Origin: G965276675 sp965276675
GTDB taxonomy: Bacteria; Acidobacteriota; Terriglobia; Terriglobales; Acidobacteriaceae
Direction: 5' to 3'
NCBI GenBank assembly: GCA_965276675.1
Contig: OZ255624.1
Location: 2,914,001 to 2,978,000 of the forward strand
Length of the DNA stretch: 64,000 nucleotides
Below are positions 1 through 10,510 of the stretch, in pieces. Numbering within the stretch: the stretch's first letter is position 1; the number at the start of each line of letters is the position of its first letter. The notes below the pieces were generated by a model. The model did no database searches, was not told where the DNA came from, and saw nothing but the letters and a program-made list of their open reading frames with translations. The translations under genes and the position numbers were made by a program.

Positions 1-1
1 T

Positions 2-145
2 GAAGGAAAGACCTTTCCCCTCGACGTCAAAGCTGGCGATCACATTCTCTTCGGCAAGTGGGGCGGTACCGAGATCAAGATCGACAACGAAGACTTCCTC
101 ATCATGAAGGAAGACGAAGTCCTCGGCATCCTCCGCAAGAAGTAG
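2..145 (+). CDS. groES: Co-chaperonin GroES, C-terminal part
   Basis: The window opens inside groES; 47 codons remain before the TAG at 143-145. The peptide contains the family's C-terminal pattern, with GDHILFGKWGGTEIKID followed by DEVLGILRKK. GroES is the lid of the GroEL folding chamber in the cytoplasm. It lies 52 bases upstream of groEL on the same strand, the standard groESL operon order. The start lies outside the window. Identity is certain from the sequence and from its partner gene. Confidence 0.95.
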   Translation, partial: EGKTFPLDVKAGDHILFGKWGGTEIKIDNEDFLIMKEDEVLGILRKK

Positions 146-197
146 TTCGTCCACCGCATTCAGAACCAAGCTGTAAGCACCTGTAAGGAGAATATTT

Positions 198-1865
<1,668 letters not shown>

Positions 1866-1929
1866 GCTGCGCGCTCGGCGGGACGCGGCCTCTGGCCGCC
1901 AAACACCGAGCCAGCAGTTGTTCCAAAGA

Positions 1930-1957
1930 AAGCCCTCGCGCAAGCGAGGGCTTTTCT
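1930..1957 (+). terminator. Intrinsic terminator of groESL
   Basis: A perfect 10-base stem (1930-1939 with 1944-1953) closes a GCAA loop and runs into a T-rich stretch. It lies 65 bases after the groEL stop. Confidence 0.9.
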
Positions 1958-1981
1958 GTTAATCATCTACGCACAGGGAGC

Positions 1982-2929
1982 TTACTCCCACTCACTAGGA
2001 AGGCCAGCTTCTTGCCTATTCTTCGCTGTAATCAGTTGCCCGATACCGAAGTGCGCCGTTGCCTGAATCAATGAAGCGTGCACTTCATAGTGCGAGTGAA
2101 AGAACGGTATACCCTGCCTGTCATTTCGTCGCAAAGAAAAATGTTGAATGCGCCCTCTTGTATCGACTAGGAATGCCAGGACGTCTTCGACACACGCTGT
2201 CTCCAAGTGGTACTGGGTCATTTCCTTACTTAGTAGTGCCAACAATTCAGGCTTATTTTGTGAAAGGAAGCCGATTGCTTCTCTACAGCAGAACGCCAGC
2301 ATTTTCGAGGTCTTAAACTCATCCTTAACTTGGCTGTTTTTGGTTTTTCCAGAACCGAATAGGCCCTCCAACACGAAGTAGTAATTACTGAAGGCATTGA
2401 TAAACCGAAATCGACGAAAATCGTTTGTAGCTTCTCGAAAAAAGGCTAGCGGTGAAACCAGATCTACGAATTTGGCTCGCGATCTGATGAGCTGGGAGAG
2501 CTCAGCGCCTGAAACCAATTCAGGAGCTTCGCTAAATTTCCGCGAGTATTCCAGCCCCCATGCTTCAGTCTTAGCCCTCTCCTCTTCATTGTCGAAAAGA
2601 AGAGTGTACGAACGAGCCTCCCACTTAATTGCAGTCAATGGAAAGAAAAAGCTGACGACAGATTCGATGCACTGAAGCTCCTGCGTCATTTTGGCGATCA
2701 ACGAAGCATCTTCTCTGATCTCTACATGTGCTTTGGCCAGAACGCCCGTGAGCGGCGTAACGCTAGAGAAGAACAATTCAGGAATAGGTACTCTCGTTAA
2801 GACCTCGATACGCGCGAATACACCCTCTGCATTGCGCTTTATGGTTATTCCTAAATCCTCTGAAGCAAACGAAACGTCTTCAGCCAGACGTATACGACTA
2901 TCTACCTCAGCGTAGAAAAGCAAGCGCAT
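1982..2929 (-). CDS. Orphan HEPN-type (Apea-like) protein
   Basis: The 315-residue protein has no signal peptide or membrane segment. The N-terminal 160 residues look beta-rich; the C-terminal half is helical. Near residues 182-190 is YYFVLEGLF, and at 256-264 is DTRGRIQHF, which contains Arg258-x4-His263. A long Glu-bearing helix plus a late R-x4-H motif is the arrangement of Apea-like HEPN domains, a fold often found in RNA-cleaving defence proteins. That assignment is inference from the motif, not a database hit. The gene is visibly AT-richer than groEL beside it and uses codons rare in its neighbours, which suggests transfer. It stands alone, with no partner gene overlapping it. Confidence 0.6.
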   Translation of the reverse strand: MRLLFYAEVDSRIRLAEDVSFASEDLGITIKRNAEGVFARIEVLTRVPIPELFFSSVTPLTGVLAKAHVEIREDASLIAKMTQELQCIESVVSFFFPLTAIKWEARSYTLLFDNEEERAKTEAWGLEYSRKFSEAPELVSGAELSQLIRSRAKFVDLVSPLAFFREATNDFRRFRFINAFSNYYFVLEGLFGSGKTKNSQVKDEFKTSKMLAFCCREAIGFLSQNKPELLALLSKEMTQYHLETACVEDVLAFLVDTRGRIQHFSLRRNDRQGIPFFHSHYEVHASLIQATAHFGIGQLITAKNRQEAGLPSEWE

Positions 2930-3411
2930 GAAGCAAGCGTCTCACATCTTTGCCTGCTCGGAATCCCAACATTATGCTGAGGAAGGGAGAATCAGAGCAC
3001 CCACGGAACCCGCAGGGTACTTTTTTCATACTCCCCAGTTCCGGTTTACTTAAACAATGTTTTCCTCCCCGAGAGTCGGAAAAGGGAGACCACCACACTC
3101 AACCCCTACGACTTTCGTTCTTCCCGAAACAGAACCATCCTCTCCACCGCTTCAATCCTCACCCATCCCCAGATAAAACGGAGCACTACTCCACCGCCAA
3201 TCCGTCTCACTCAACACCAACCCACGCCGCACCGGATTGGAGTGGATATACTCCACCCTCTCCGATATCTTCCCTCCGATCACACATTGAAGTCGTAGTA
3301 CCGAGACTGCCAGAACGGCTCCTCGTCGCAGCGTCAGCAGACGCGAGCCACGACGAAAGTGGTATGGGTCACGGGAACGGTTCTCATTACAGTGTGTGCG
3401 AGGAGAGCTTC
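2930..3411. other. Gene-poor stretch with a transposase relic
   Basis: No intact gene is supported here. A long plus-strand open frame crosses it in line with the small secreted gene downstream, but its peptide is low-complexity and is the shadow of the minus-strand transposase relic at 3152-3360. The remainder shows no recognisable signal. Confidence 0.6.
3152..3360 (-). pseudogene. Decayed REP-associated tyrosine transposase (RAYT), C-terminal remnant
   Basis: Read on the minus strand, this stretch gives FWQSRYYDFNV, then after a break VEYIHSNPVRRGLVLSETDW and RWSSAPFYLGMGED followed by a stop at 3152-3154. This is the conserved C-terminal region of REP-associated Y1 transposases (YYDFNVW, HxNPVxRGLV, DWxWSS). 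The expected Trp after FNV is a TGA stop, a one-base loss is needed shortly after it to join the two parts, and the upstream part lies in a further frame. The N-terminal catalytic half is not found. It is a dead relic. Confidence 0.8.
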
Positions 3412-3795
3412 ATGAACCGCACCGTCATGACGTTCATAATCGTCTGTTCCCTCCCTGCGCTGAGCTTCGCCAAAGACAAAGACTGGAAGACTGGTACGCT
3501 TCTTGACCTCTCATCCCAGCACAACACGGTGAGCACAGGGGCGCCGACGAACGCCTTTGTAAGCTCGTCCTATACAAACCCAGACACGGCATCTTCCGTT
3601 AAATGCTCGTACGCGATCGACGCGGGCCAATATGTCTACGTTTTGGACAACACTCTATGGGGGCGTTGGCAAAAAGACCCTGGCCTCACTGTAAACGGGC
3701 CTGTCGAGTACGCGATTCAGGGCAAACATATCTTTGTGAAAGATGAAAGTGGGACGGTACGGAAAGTCTCGATCGACAAGAAGATTCTGAAATAG
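3412..3795 (+). CDS. Small secreted protein of unknown function
   Basis: The 127-residue product starts at an ATG preceded by GAGGAGAG. Its N-terminus has a Sec signal (hydrophobic TFIIVCSLPALSFA, then a likely cut near residue 20). The mature part is beta-rich, with one Cys and a repeated pattern of Tyr/Val strands, ending GTVRKVSIDKKILK. Open frame extends upstream to about 2950, but that part is non-coding in character, so the signal-bearing ATG was chosen. The pattern resembles small exported proteins common in Acidobacteria. No function can be assigned. Confidence 0.6.
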   Translation: MNRTVMTFIIVCSLPALSFAKDKDWKTGTLLDLSSQHNTVSTGAPTNAFVSSSYTNPDTASSVKCSYAIDAGQYVYVLDNTLWGRWQKDPGLTVNGPVEYAIQGKHIFVKDESGTVRKVSIDKKILK

Positions 3796-3887
3796 AACCA
3801 GATCGGGTGAGCGACATCCAACCCCTAAACTAGGGGCCCACTCCTCCCCCGAACAGCACCATCCACTCCGCACTATCCCGGAGTGAA

Positions 3888-4259
3888 CTACGGAGACTGG
3901 TCAGCATTCAGACGTAATCGGGCCGCAGCCGCATGGAGCCGTTTGTCACGCGTCCACAACCTGGCATCCGGCGTAAGCCGCACAGCAGCCAGCAGGTGCA
4001 CGTCGAGGTAGCCAATCCCCAGCCCAAACAGTGCTTGCTGCTCAACGAAGCGCAGGACCTCGGATTCCCTCGCAACGCTCGCCTGCGGCAAATCTGCCAA
4101 CGCCTGCAGGATAAGCGCCCTCCCCTGCAAAGTTCCGAGTGCTATCTCCCCGATCACAAACGGATGGGCCAGCACCTCGCGCCGTTCGAGCAGAGCTGCC
4201 AAAGTCGGCTCTCCACTTCGCAGATGATCCACCCAGACGGACGTATCGACGAGTATCAC
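3888..4259 (-). CDS. vapC: PIN-domain ribonuclease toxin, VapC family
   Basis: From the GTG at 4259 the product has 123 residues, a normal VapC length. It starts VILVDTSVWVDHLR, carrying the first catalytic Asp. It continues with a conserved Glu in FVIGEIALGTL and the late acidic positions in GIGYLDVHLLAA and WTRDKRL. VapC toxins are Mg-dependent RNases acting on tRNA or rRNA. Open frame extends to 4361, but that overlaps the antitoxin gene, so the GTG is preferred. The antitoxin gene ends 10 bases upstream on the same strand. Confidence 0.88.
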   Translation of the reverse strand: MILVDTSVWVDHLRSGEPTLAALLERREVLAHPFVIGEIALGTLQGRALILQALADLPQASVARESEVLRFVEQQALFGLGIGYLDVHLLAAVRLTPDARLWTRDKRLHAAAARLRLNADQSP

Positions 4260-4269
4260 TTGGACAGGA

Positions 4270-4467
4270 TCACTCGGGCTCTGTTCGACGGCGCGACGTC
4301 GCCCGCAGTGCGGGTTCGCTGCCACCCAATCGAGCCAAACGTCGTGCGCTCTCCCGCTCAATCAACGCCTTTAAGGCTTCTCTCACCAGAGCCGACTTCT
4401 CACGAAGACCAGTAAAGGCCTGGGCTTGAGCTATCAATCCATCATCGAGTGCAAGCGTGGTACGCAT
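4270..4467 (-). CDS. vapB: VapB-type antitoxin
   Basis: The 65-residue product starts MRTTLALDDGLIAQAQAFTG and continues with a helix around EKSALVREALKALIERE, typical of the short VapB antitoxins with a ribbon-helix-helix N-terminus and a flexible, positively charged tail that covers VapC. The ATG at 4467 was chosen because GGAG lies about 6 bases upstream; an in-frame extension to 4533 has no family similarity. The pair is expected to repress its own promoter. Confidence 0.85.
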   Translation of the reverse strand: MRTTLALDDGLIAQAQAFTGLREKSALVREALKALIERESARRLARLGGSEPALRATSRRRTEPE

Positions 4468-4570
4468 GAAGGTCTCCATCATCTTTATAGCACGAGTTTC
4501 GTCATCAAACGATGCTATCTGCATGCCGGACATCGCATTCTTGCTGTCATCAATGCGCTACCCACTTCCC

Positions 4571-4605
4571 TGTCATCCTGAGCGAAGCCGGTCTCGCAAG
4601 TGCGA
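4571..4605. repeat. Possible dispersed intergenic repeat
   Basis: The string TGTCATCCTGAGCGAAG followed by a small hairpin (CTCGCAAGTGCGAG) lies between vapB and the transporter gene. This string is familiar as an interspersed intergenic repeat in several bacterial groups. Only one copy was noticed in the window. Confidence 0.4.
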
Positions 4606-4632
4606 GTCCCCCGCCCGCACTCAGTCACAGGA

Positions 4633-5952
4633 TCACACCGTTAGCTCCACGCGTTCGAGTCGCGGCACGGCCATGCGCAGCAGCAGCATCGCCCCCAGGT
4701 ACACAGTGGATGCAATGGTGAACAGCGGCACATAGCTGCCCGTCCACTGCAGAATCCATCCCGTGCTCAGCGCGAAAAGCACGCCGCCCACCGAGCCCAT
4801 CATCCCGCCGATCCCCACCACCGCGCCCACCGCACTCTGCGGAAACATGTCTGAGACAGTGGTGAACAGGTTCGCCGACCAGCCCTGGTGCGCAGCCGCG
4901 GCCACGCCCAGCAAGCCCACCGCCACCCACTCCGACGGCGTGCGTGCGATAAAGAACGCCGGCACCGTCAGGCATGCACACAGCAGCATCGCCAGCAGCC
5001 GGGCATTCTGAATGGAGCGCCCATTCCGGCTCAACAGCGCCGGCAGATATCCGCCGCCGATACTGCCCACAGCGGAGAGGTTATAGACCAGAATCAACGG
5101 CAGTCCCAAGCGCGAGAGCCCCAGATGAAACCTGCCGTCGAGGAACTTGGGCAGCCAGAAGAGGTAGAAATACCAGATCGGATCCGTCAGGAACTTCGCC
5201 CCAGCGAAGGCCCACGTCTGCCTGTATCCCAGCAGCGAATGCCACGGCATCGGCGGCCCGGCCGGTGCCTGGTCCTGAGTAATGTGCTCCACCTCGGCAG
5301 CGCTCACGCCGGGGTGCTGGCGCGGACCGCGGTAGTGCGTCGCCCACCACACAATCCAGGTGAGACTGAAAAGTCCCGTCATCAGAAAGGCCGCCCGCCA
5401 GCCGTAGCGCACCGTCACCCAGGGCACCAGCGCTGGCGCCAGGATCGCGCCTGCATTGGCCCCGGAGTTGAGGATTCCTGTCGCCAGCGAACGCTCTCGC
5501 TGCGGAAACCACTCCGCCGTAGTTTTGATCGCCGCAGGAAAGTTGCCACTCTCGCCCAGCCCCAGAAAGAAGCGCGCAATCCCGAAGCCGAGCGCGGTGT
5601 GCACCAACGCATGCGCCATCGCCGCCAGGCTCCACATCCCCATCACCAGGATGTATCCCAGCTTGCTTCCCAGCTTGTCCACCAGGCGCCCCATCACCAC
5701 CAGGCCCACGGCATACGCCACCTGAAAGGCGCTGATGATGTATCCGTACTGCGCCTCCGTCCATCCAATGCTGTGCTGCAGCGTCGACGCCAGGATGCCG
5801 AGCACCTGCCGGTCCATGTAGTTGATCGAGGTCGCAAAGAACAGCATTGCGCAGATCGTCCACCGGACGTGCGAAGTCGGTGGTCTAGCAACACCCGGAG
5901 CTGCCATCATGCTGGGCAGTTCGGTAGGTGTCGTGGTGCTGGACTTTGTCAT
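4633..5952 (-). CDS. exuT: MFS transporter, hexuronate (ExuT/ACS) family
   Basis: This predicted proton-coupled inner-membrane importer has 439 residues and about 12 membrane helices. The motif FATSINYMDRQVLGILA near residues 39-55 and the stretch GESGNFPAAIKTTAEWFP match the anion:cation symporter branch that takes up galacturonate, glucuronate and related acids. It lies 129 bases downstream of uxaC on the same strand, so the pair likely imports and isomerises hexuronates. The ATG at 5952 fits family length. The exact substrate is inference from the neighbour. Confidence 0.88.
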   Translation of the reverse strand: MTKSSTTTPTELPSMMAAPGVARPPTSHVRWTICAMLFFATSINYMDRQVLGILASTLQHSIGWTEAQYGYIISAFQVAYAVGLVVMGRLVDKLGSKLGYILVMGMWSLAAMAHALVHTALGFGIARFFLGLGESGNFPAAIKTTAEWFPQRERSLATGILNSGANAGAILAPALVPWVTVRYGWRAAFLMTGLFSLTWIVWWATHYRGPRQHPGVSAAEVEHITQDQAPAGPPMPWHSLLGYRQTWAFAGAKFLTDPIWYFYLFWLPKFLDGRFHLGLSRLGLPLILVYNLSAVGSIGGGYLPALLSRNGRSIQNARLLAMLLCACLTVPAFFIARTPSEWVAVGLLGVAAAAHQGWSANLFTTVSDMFPQSAVGAVVGIGGMMGSVGGVLFALSTGWILQWTGSYVPLFTIASTVYLGAMLLLRMAVPRLERVELTV

Positions 5953-5997
5953 TATCCGCAGTTCAAACTCTCACAAACCTCTGCACCCAAACTCGTT

Positions 5998-6018
5998 CAC
6001 CCCGGCAAAAGCCGGGTG
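5998..6018. repeat. GC-rich hairpin between uxaC and exuT
   Basis: CCCGGC (6001-6006) pairs with GCCGGG (6011-6016) around an AAAA loop. There is no T-tract, so it is more likely an mRNA-stabilising or REP-like element than a terminator. Confidence 0.5.
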
Positions 6019-6081
6019 CCCCACCTCTCACCAATCGCCGACCGCTTCTCCGCTGACTTGCTAACCCGCTAACTCGCTGCT

Positions 6082-7473
6082 TTAGAGCCGGTACGCCCGC
6101 CTCACCAGCGGGCCCGTCAACTCCTGCGCCAAGTCCATGGCTTCCTCCTCGTCCAGCCGGTGATCGGCCACCAGCGTAGCGAGAAAGCTCGCGTCCTGCC
6201 GCCGCGCCGTATCGTGCCGCGCTGGAATCGAGAGAAAGGCACGCGTGTCGTCATTGAAGCCGACCGTGTTGTAGAATCCCGCGGTCTCCGTCACCTGCTG
6301 GCGGAAGCGCAGCATCCCTTCCGGGCTGTCGTTGAACCACCACGGCGGACCGAGTCGCAACACCGGGTAGTGACCCGCGAGCGGCGCCAGCTCGCGGCTG
6401 TACGCCGACTCATCCAGTGTGAACAGAATGATCCGCAGCCCCGGCTCGTTGCCAAAGCGGGCGAGCAACGGACGCAGGGCGCGGACGTAGTCTGTCGGCG
6501 TTGGAATATCCGCTCCGGCATCCAGCCCATACCGCTCAAAGATCAGTGGATTGTGATTGCGCAAGCTGCCGGGGTGGATCTGCATCACCAGTCCATCCTC
6601 CAGGCTCATGCGCGCCATCTCTGTCAGCATCTGCGCGCGAAAGAGCTCTTGCTCTTCCCCACTGCTCTCGTCCGACAGCATGCGCGCGTAGAGCTGCGCT
6701 GCTTCCGCACTCGATAGATCCGCTGTCGCCGCCGTGGGATGACCGTGGTCCGTCGCCGTGCAGCCAAGCCGGATAAACGCCTGCCGCCGCTTGCGCAATG
6801 CCTGGAGATATCCCTTCCAACTGCTCGTCTCCTCACCCGTCATCTCGCCTAGCTTCTCGATGTTCGCGCGAAAACCGGAGCCGGCAGCATCGACCACGGC
6901 ATCTGGACGAAAAGTAGGCAGAACACGTCCCACCCAGCCTGAGTCGCGGATCGTCTGATGCGCGGCGAGCGTGCTCAGTGGCGAGTCGGTCGTGGTCAGC
7001 ACCTCGATGCGGAAGCGGTCATACAGGGCCCGTGGGCGAAAAGCTGGTTCGGCGAGCAGGGCCGAGATTCGCTCCCAGTACGCATCCGCCGTTGCCGCCG
7101 AGAGCCGCTCCGTCAGCCCAAAGAGCTCGGCGAAGGCGTAGTCCAGCCAAAGGCGCGTTGGCGTTCCACGAAAGAGGTAGTAGTGCTCTGCAAAGAGCCT
7201 CCAAACCTCCTCGGCATGCGCCGGATTCGCTCCCCGGTGCAGCTGCTCCATCGAAACACCCTGGCTATAGAGCATGCGCAGGATGTAGTGATCGGGCAGC
7301 AGAAAGAGCTCAGTGGGGTTAGGAAAGGCGCTGTCCCTGGCAAACCACTGCGGGTCCGTGTGCCCATGCGGACTCAGGATCGGCAGATCGCGGATGGTCT
7401 CATAGATCCGGCGAGCAATGCTTCGGGTCGCCGGGTCGGGCGGAAAAAGCCGGTCTGGATGGAGCAATGGCAT
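6082..7473 (-). CDS. uxaC: Uronate isomerase (glucuronate/galacturonate isomerase)
   Basis: This cytoplasmic enzyme converts D-glucuronate to D-fructuronate and D-galacturonate to D-tagaturonate, the first step of hexuronate breakdown. The 463-residue protein fits the family length of about 470. Its N-terminal metal site is seen as ILSPHGHTDPQ (His36 and His38), typical of this amidohydrolase-fold family, and it ends EELTGPLVRRAYRL-like. It is first gene of a likely operon with exuT. The 260 bases upstream carry no gene and should hold the promoter. Confidence 0.93.
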   Translation of the reverse strand: MPLLHPDRLFPPDPATRSIARRIYETIRDLPILSPHGHTDPQWFARDSAFPNPTELFLLPDHYILRMLYSQGVSMEQLHRGANPAHAEEVWRLFAEHYYLFRGTPTRLWLDYAFAELFGLTERLSAATADAYWERISALLAEPAFRPRALYDRFRIEVLTTTDSPLSTLAAHQTIRDSGWVGRVLPTFRPDAVVDAAGSGFRANIEKLGEMTGEETSSWKGYLQALRKRRQAFIRLGCTATDHGHPTAATADLSSAEAAQLYARMLSDESSGEEQELFRAQMLTEMARMSLEDGLVMQIHPGSLRNHNPLIFERYGLDAGADIPTPTDYVRALRPLLARFGNEPGLRIILFTLDESAYSRELAPLAGHYPVLRLGPPWWFNDSPEGMLRFRQQVTETAGFYNTVGFNDDTRAFLSIPARHDTARRQDASFLATLVADHRLDEEEAMDLAQELTGPLVRRAYRL

Positions 7474-7735
7474 CTAGGACGAACCCTGTAATGATTTCCG
7501 ACATCCTTGCAGCGACTGACACTTGACCCGGCCTGTCGAGGCTGCTCCTTAGGTTCGCGGGAAGTCAACTGTCATTTGCGAGCCACCTTAGAGGCCGTTT
7601 CGGACACAGATTTGAAGCAATGTTAAAGGGTTGTGTCGAACATATTTCAGGGCGTCCATTAGCATCATTTTGACACACGAAAGTGCCACTTACGCGCACG
7701 TTAAGCCCCGTTTGGGACACATTTGAGAGATACGC
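7474..7735. promoter_or_regulatory. Upstream region of uxaC
   Basis: No coding frame is supported in these 262 bases. Similar strings recur: GGACACAGATTTGA, TTTGACACACGAAA and GGGACACATTTGAG, each with the core GACACA. They may be operator half-sites for a uronate-responsive regulator, but no known consensus was matched. Confidence 0.3.
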
Positions 7736-8509
7736 TCAGAGACGGCCGGTGATTGACTGAATCAACAAGAGCGCTCCGATGCTTGCCAGACCGAGATAAA
7801 CGTACTTTAAAAAAGCCTCTCCATGCAGGCGATGATTGATGACTCTGCCGAGGAACACGGCTGGTAGCGTGACCAGCAACGAGAGCAGATAATAATGCGT
7901 TACGGCGGGAACCCAGAGTCCAGCCAACCAATAACCACCCATGCCAATGATGCTTGCGGGGAGAAAATATCCTTGCAGGGTCGCCCGGAAGTGCTGCGCT
8001 GACCAGCGTCGCATAGCCCCGTAAATGACGAGCGGTGGGCCATTCATTCCGTAGGCTCCGCCAAGCACGCCAGCACAGAATCCACAGGCTAACAACCATC
8101 CTCGGCTGTCGCGCCGTAGTTCCAGCGGGGTGCGGCCTATTAAGGAATAGACAGAGAACGCCATGATAATCACTGCTAGCGCGGCTTTCACTATTCTCTG
8201 ATGGCTACTCGTCAGAAGCAGAAGACCCAGCGGGATACCAAAAAGTGTGGAGAGCACGAGCCAGCCCGTGCTGCGCAGGTGGATCTTCTTCAAGTCCTGC
8301 ACGACCACTATGCCAGCGACGGTAATCGACACAAGCACGGCGAGCGGGGCGGCCACCTCCAGCGGAATGCAAAAGGCGAGCAGCGGAACGGCGACTAGCG
8401 CCTCGCCAAAACCGAATGCTGATCTAATCAGCGTGGCGATAAACACGATGAATAAAACGTGCAGAGTAGTAACGTCGATTGTGATCTCCGAGGCGAGAGG
8501 ATTCGCCAT
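7736..8509 (-). CDS. TauE/SafE family permease
   Basis: This inner-membrane protein of about 257 residues has roughly eight hydrophobic helices and the family signature near the N-terminus (IRSAFGFGEALVAVPLLAF), repeated in diverged form in the second half (GVLGGAYGMNGPPLVIYG). The family exports or imports sulfite, sulfoacetate, taurine-derived and other organic anions. It stands alone between two sugar-acid loci, so no substrate can be given. The ATG at 8509 was preferred to a TTG two codons earlier. Confidence 0.85.
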   Translation of the reverse strand: MANPLASEITIDVTTLHVLFIVFIATLIRSAFGFGEALVAVPLLAFCIPLEVAAPLAVLVSITVAGIVVVQDLKKIHLRSTGWLVLSTLFGIPLGLLLLTSSHQRIVKAALAVIIMAFSVYSLIGRTPLELRRDSRGWLLACGFCAGVLGGAYGMNGPPLVIYGAMRRWSAQHFRATLQGYFLPASIIGMGGYWLAGLWVPAVTHYYLLSLLVTLPAVFLGRVINHRLHGEAFLKYVYLGLASIGALLLIQSITGRL

Positions 8510-8638
8510 AGACAACGTGGACAGGGCTAATGGTTTGTTGTTCCTGGTTCCATTCTAAAGTGTGTGTGTTGTGGTCTCCGTGATTCGGGGTGAGTCCCCG
8601 AGTTTAGTATCAGGTGGCAAGAAGACGAGGGGGCACGG

Positions 8639-9604
8639 ATGGGTTGGACGCGGCGGGAGTTGTTGGCCGGGTTGGGGATGGTGGGGGCGTGTGCGGCTCT
8701 GCCGCCGTTGGTGTGCGAAGCAGGGGCGGCGTTGATAGCTCCGGGACGGCTGTATCCGGCGATGGATCTGTCGCTCTTTGATGAACCGGTGCATCGGGGT
8801 CCGTCGGAGTTGCGGGTGGGGTGTGCGTCCATTACGTGGGGCGGCGATGAACGGCGGGCGATCGAGGAGATTGCGGCGCTGGGGTATCCGGGCATTCAGT
8901 TGCGGGCGAATGCGGTCAAGGAGTTTCCCGATCCCAAGGCGCTGGCGGCACTGCTGGCACAGCACAAACTAGCCTTTGTGGCGCTGTCCAGTGGGACGAC
9001 GACGCTCGATCTGGCGAAGGTAACAGAGACAGTAGCAATGCATGCGGCGAACGCGAAGTACCTGCACGATGCGGGGGGCAAGTACCTGCAGGTGATCGGC
9101 GGGTTTGCCAAAGGGAGGACGTACAGTGACGCGGACTACCGAATGCAGGGGACACAGTTAACCGAGATCGGCAAGCGCGCGGCAGAGTATGGGATCCAGA
9201 CCGGCTTTCATAACCACATGAGTTCTGTGGGGCAGACACCAGAGGCGACGGACGCCATCCTGGCGGCAGCCGATCCGCGGTACGTGAAGCTGGAACTGGA
9301 CGTGGCGCACTACGTGCAAGGCGGCGGCGATGCGGTCGCGGCGATCCGCAAGTATGGGCGGCGGGTGCTGTTCCTGCACTTGAAGGACGTCGGTCCTTCA
9401 AATAACAATAGCGGTTACCAGTTCGTGGAACTGGGCCAGGGTACCGTGAACTTCAAAGAGATCTTCGCCGCGCTGAAGGCGACGGACTTCCGCGGCTGGG
9501 GCGTGGTGGAGCTGGATGGCGAGCGGACGGGCGATACGCGGACACCGAAGGAGTCGGCAGAGATGAGCAAGCAGTTCCTCCAAAAGATGGGAGTGCAGGT
9601 ATGA
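8639..9604 (+). CDS. Secreted sugar phosphate isomerase/epimerase-like TIM barrel (Tat signal)
   Basis: The 321-residue product starts with a twin-arginine signal (TRRELLAGLGMVGACAALPP), so it is probably exported folded. From residue 60 it is a xylose-isomerase-like TIM barrel, with metal-ligand type segments KLELDVAHYVQGGGD and VLFLHLKDVG and a catalytic Glu near WGVVELDGE. Proteins of this type act on sugars or inositol derivatives. Its stop overlaps the start of the next gene (ATGA), and three genes in a row form an operon of similar enzymes. A GAGGGGG ribosome site precedes the ATG. Substrate unknown. Confidence 0.82.
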   Translation: MGWTRRELLAGLGMVGACAALPPLVCEAGAALIAPGRLYPAMDLSLFDEPVHRGPSELRVGCASITWGGDERRAIEEIAALGYPGIQLRANAVKEFPDPKALAALLAQHKLAFVALSSGTTTLDLAKVTETVAMHAANAKYLHDAGGKYLQVIGGFAKGRTYSDADYRMQGTQLTEIGKRAAEYGIQTGFHNHMSSVGQTPEATDAILAAADPRYVKLELDVAHYVQGGGDAVAAIRKYGRRVLFLHLKDVGPSNNNSGYQFVELGQGTVNFKEIFAALKATDFRGWGVVELDGERTGDTRTPKESAEMSKQFLQKMGVQV

Positions 9605-10482
9605 GCGGCTGTCCGTTTCGGCTGGCGGTGATCAATGACGAGATTACGCAGGACTTTGAAAAGTCGTGCGAGATCGCGGCGAAGGACTTTGGGCTGAGCT
9701 GGATTGAGCTGCGCGGGATGTGGAACAAGAACATTACGGAGCTGAATGCGGACGAGGTGGCGAAGGCGCGGGAGATCCTGGAAAAGCACCGGCTGCGGGT
9801 GACGGACATTGCGAGTCCGCTGTTCAAGGTGGACTGGCCGGGCGCGCCGCGCTCCACGGAGAGCGAGCGGCGGGACAGCTTCCACGCGGACTTCGATTTT
9901 ACGGCGCAGGACAAGCTGCTGGAGCGCTGCATTTCGTTGTGCAAGGCGTTTGGGACGGACCGCATCCGGTGCTTCGACTTCTGGCGGTTGAAGGACCAGA
10001 AGCCGTACCGGACGGCGATCAATGCGAAGTTGAAGCAGGCTGCCGAGCGGTGCGCGAAAGACAACATCGTGCTGCTGCTGGAGAACGAGATGAGCTGCAA
10101 CACGGCGACGGGCGAGGAGTCCGCGGCGGTGCTGGCGGCGATTCCGAACAAGAACTTCATGCTGAACTGGGACCCGGGGAATGCGGCGGCGATTGGGTCG
10201 ACGCCGTATCCGACGGGCTACGACCTGCTGCCGAAGGAGCGCATCGGGCACTGCCATTGCAAGGATGTGGTGCGGGAGCCGGGGAAGAAGTACGAGTGGG
10301 CTCCGATGGGCGCGGGTGTAATCGATTGGGTGGGGCAGTTCCGGGCGCTCGAGCGCCAGGGCTACGGCATGGGGGTGAGCCTGGAGACGCACTGGCGGGG
10401 CGCGGGGACGCCGGCGGCTTCGACGCGGATCAGCATGCAGGGATTGAAGACGACGCTGGGAAAGGCGAGTATTTCGTGTTGA
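9601..10482 (+). CDS. Sugar phosphate isomerase/epimerase (xylose isomerase-like TIM barrel)
   Basis: The 293-residue protein lacks a signal peptide and should be cytoplasmic. It shows the AP-endonuclease-2/IolE-like barrel: LSWIELRGMWNKN early, a Glu ligand in LLLENEMSC, then NWDPGNAAA, IGHCHCKDVV and a late Glu in VSLETHWRG. It starts within the stop of the preceding paralogue (ATGA), so the two are translationally coupled. With the Gfo/Idh/MocA gene that follows, it suggests an oxidation-isomerisation pathway for a sugar or inositol, but the substrate is unknown. Confidence 0.85.
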   Translation: MSGCPFRLAVINDEITQDFEKSCEIAAKDFGLSWIELRGMWNKNITELNADEVAKAREILEKHRLRVTDIASPLFKVDWPGAPRSTESERRDSFHADFDFTAQDKLLERCISLCKAFGTDRIRCFDFWRLKDQKPYRTAINAKLKQAAERCAKDNIVLLLENEMSCNTATGEESAAVLAAIPNKNFMLNWDPGNAAAIGSTPYPTGYDLLPKERIGHCHCKDVVREPGKKYEWAPMGAGVIDWVGQFRALERQGYGMGVSLETHWRGAGTPAASTRISMQGLKTTLGKASISC

Positions 10483-10510
10483 GTTTTGTGGGGAACGGGG
10501 AGGTTTGGAG

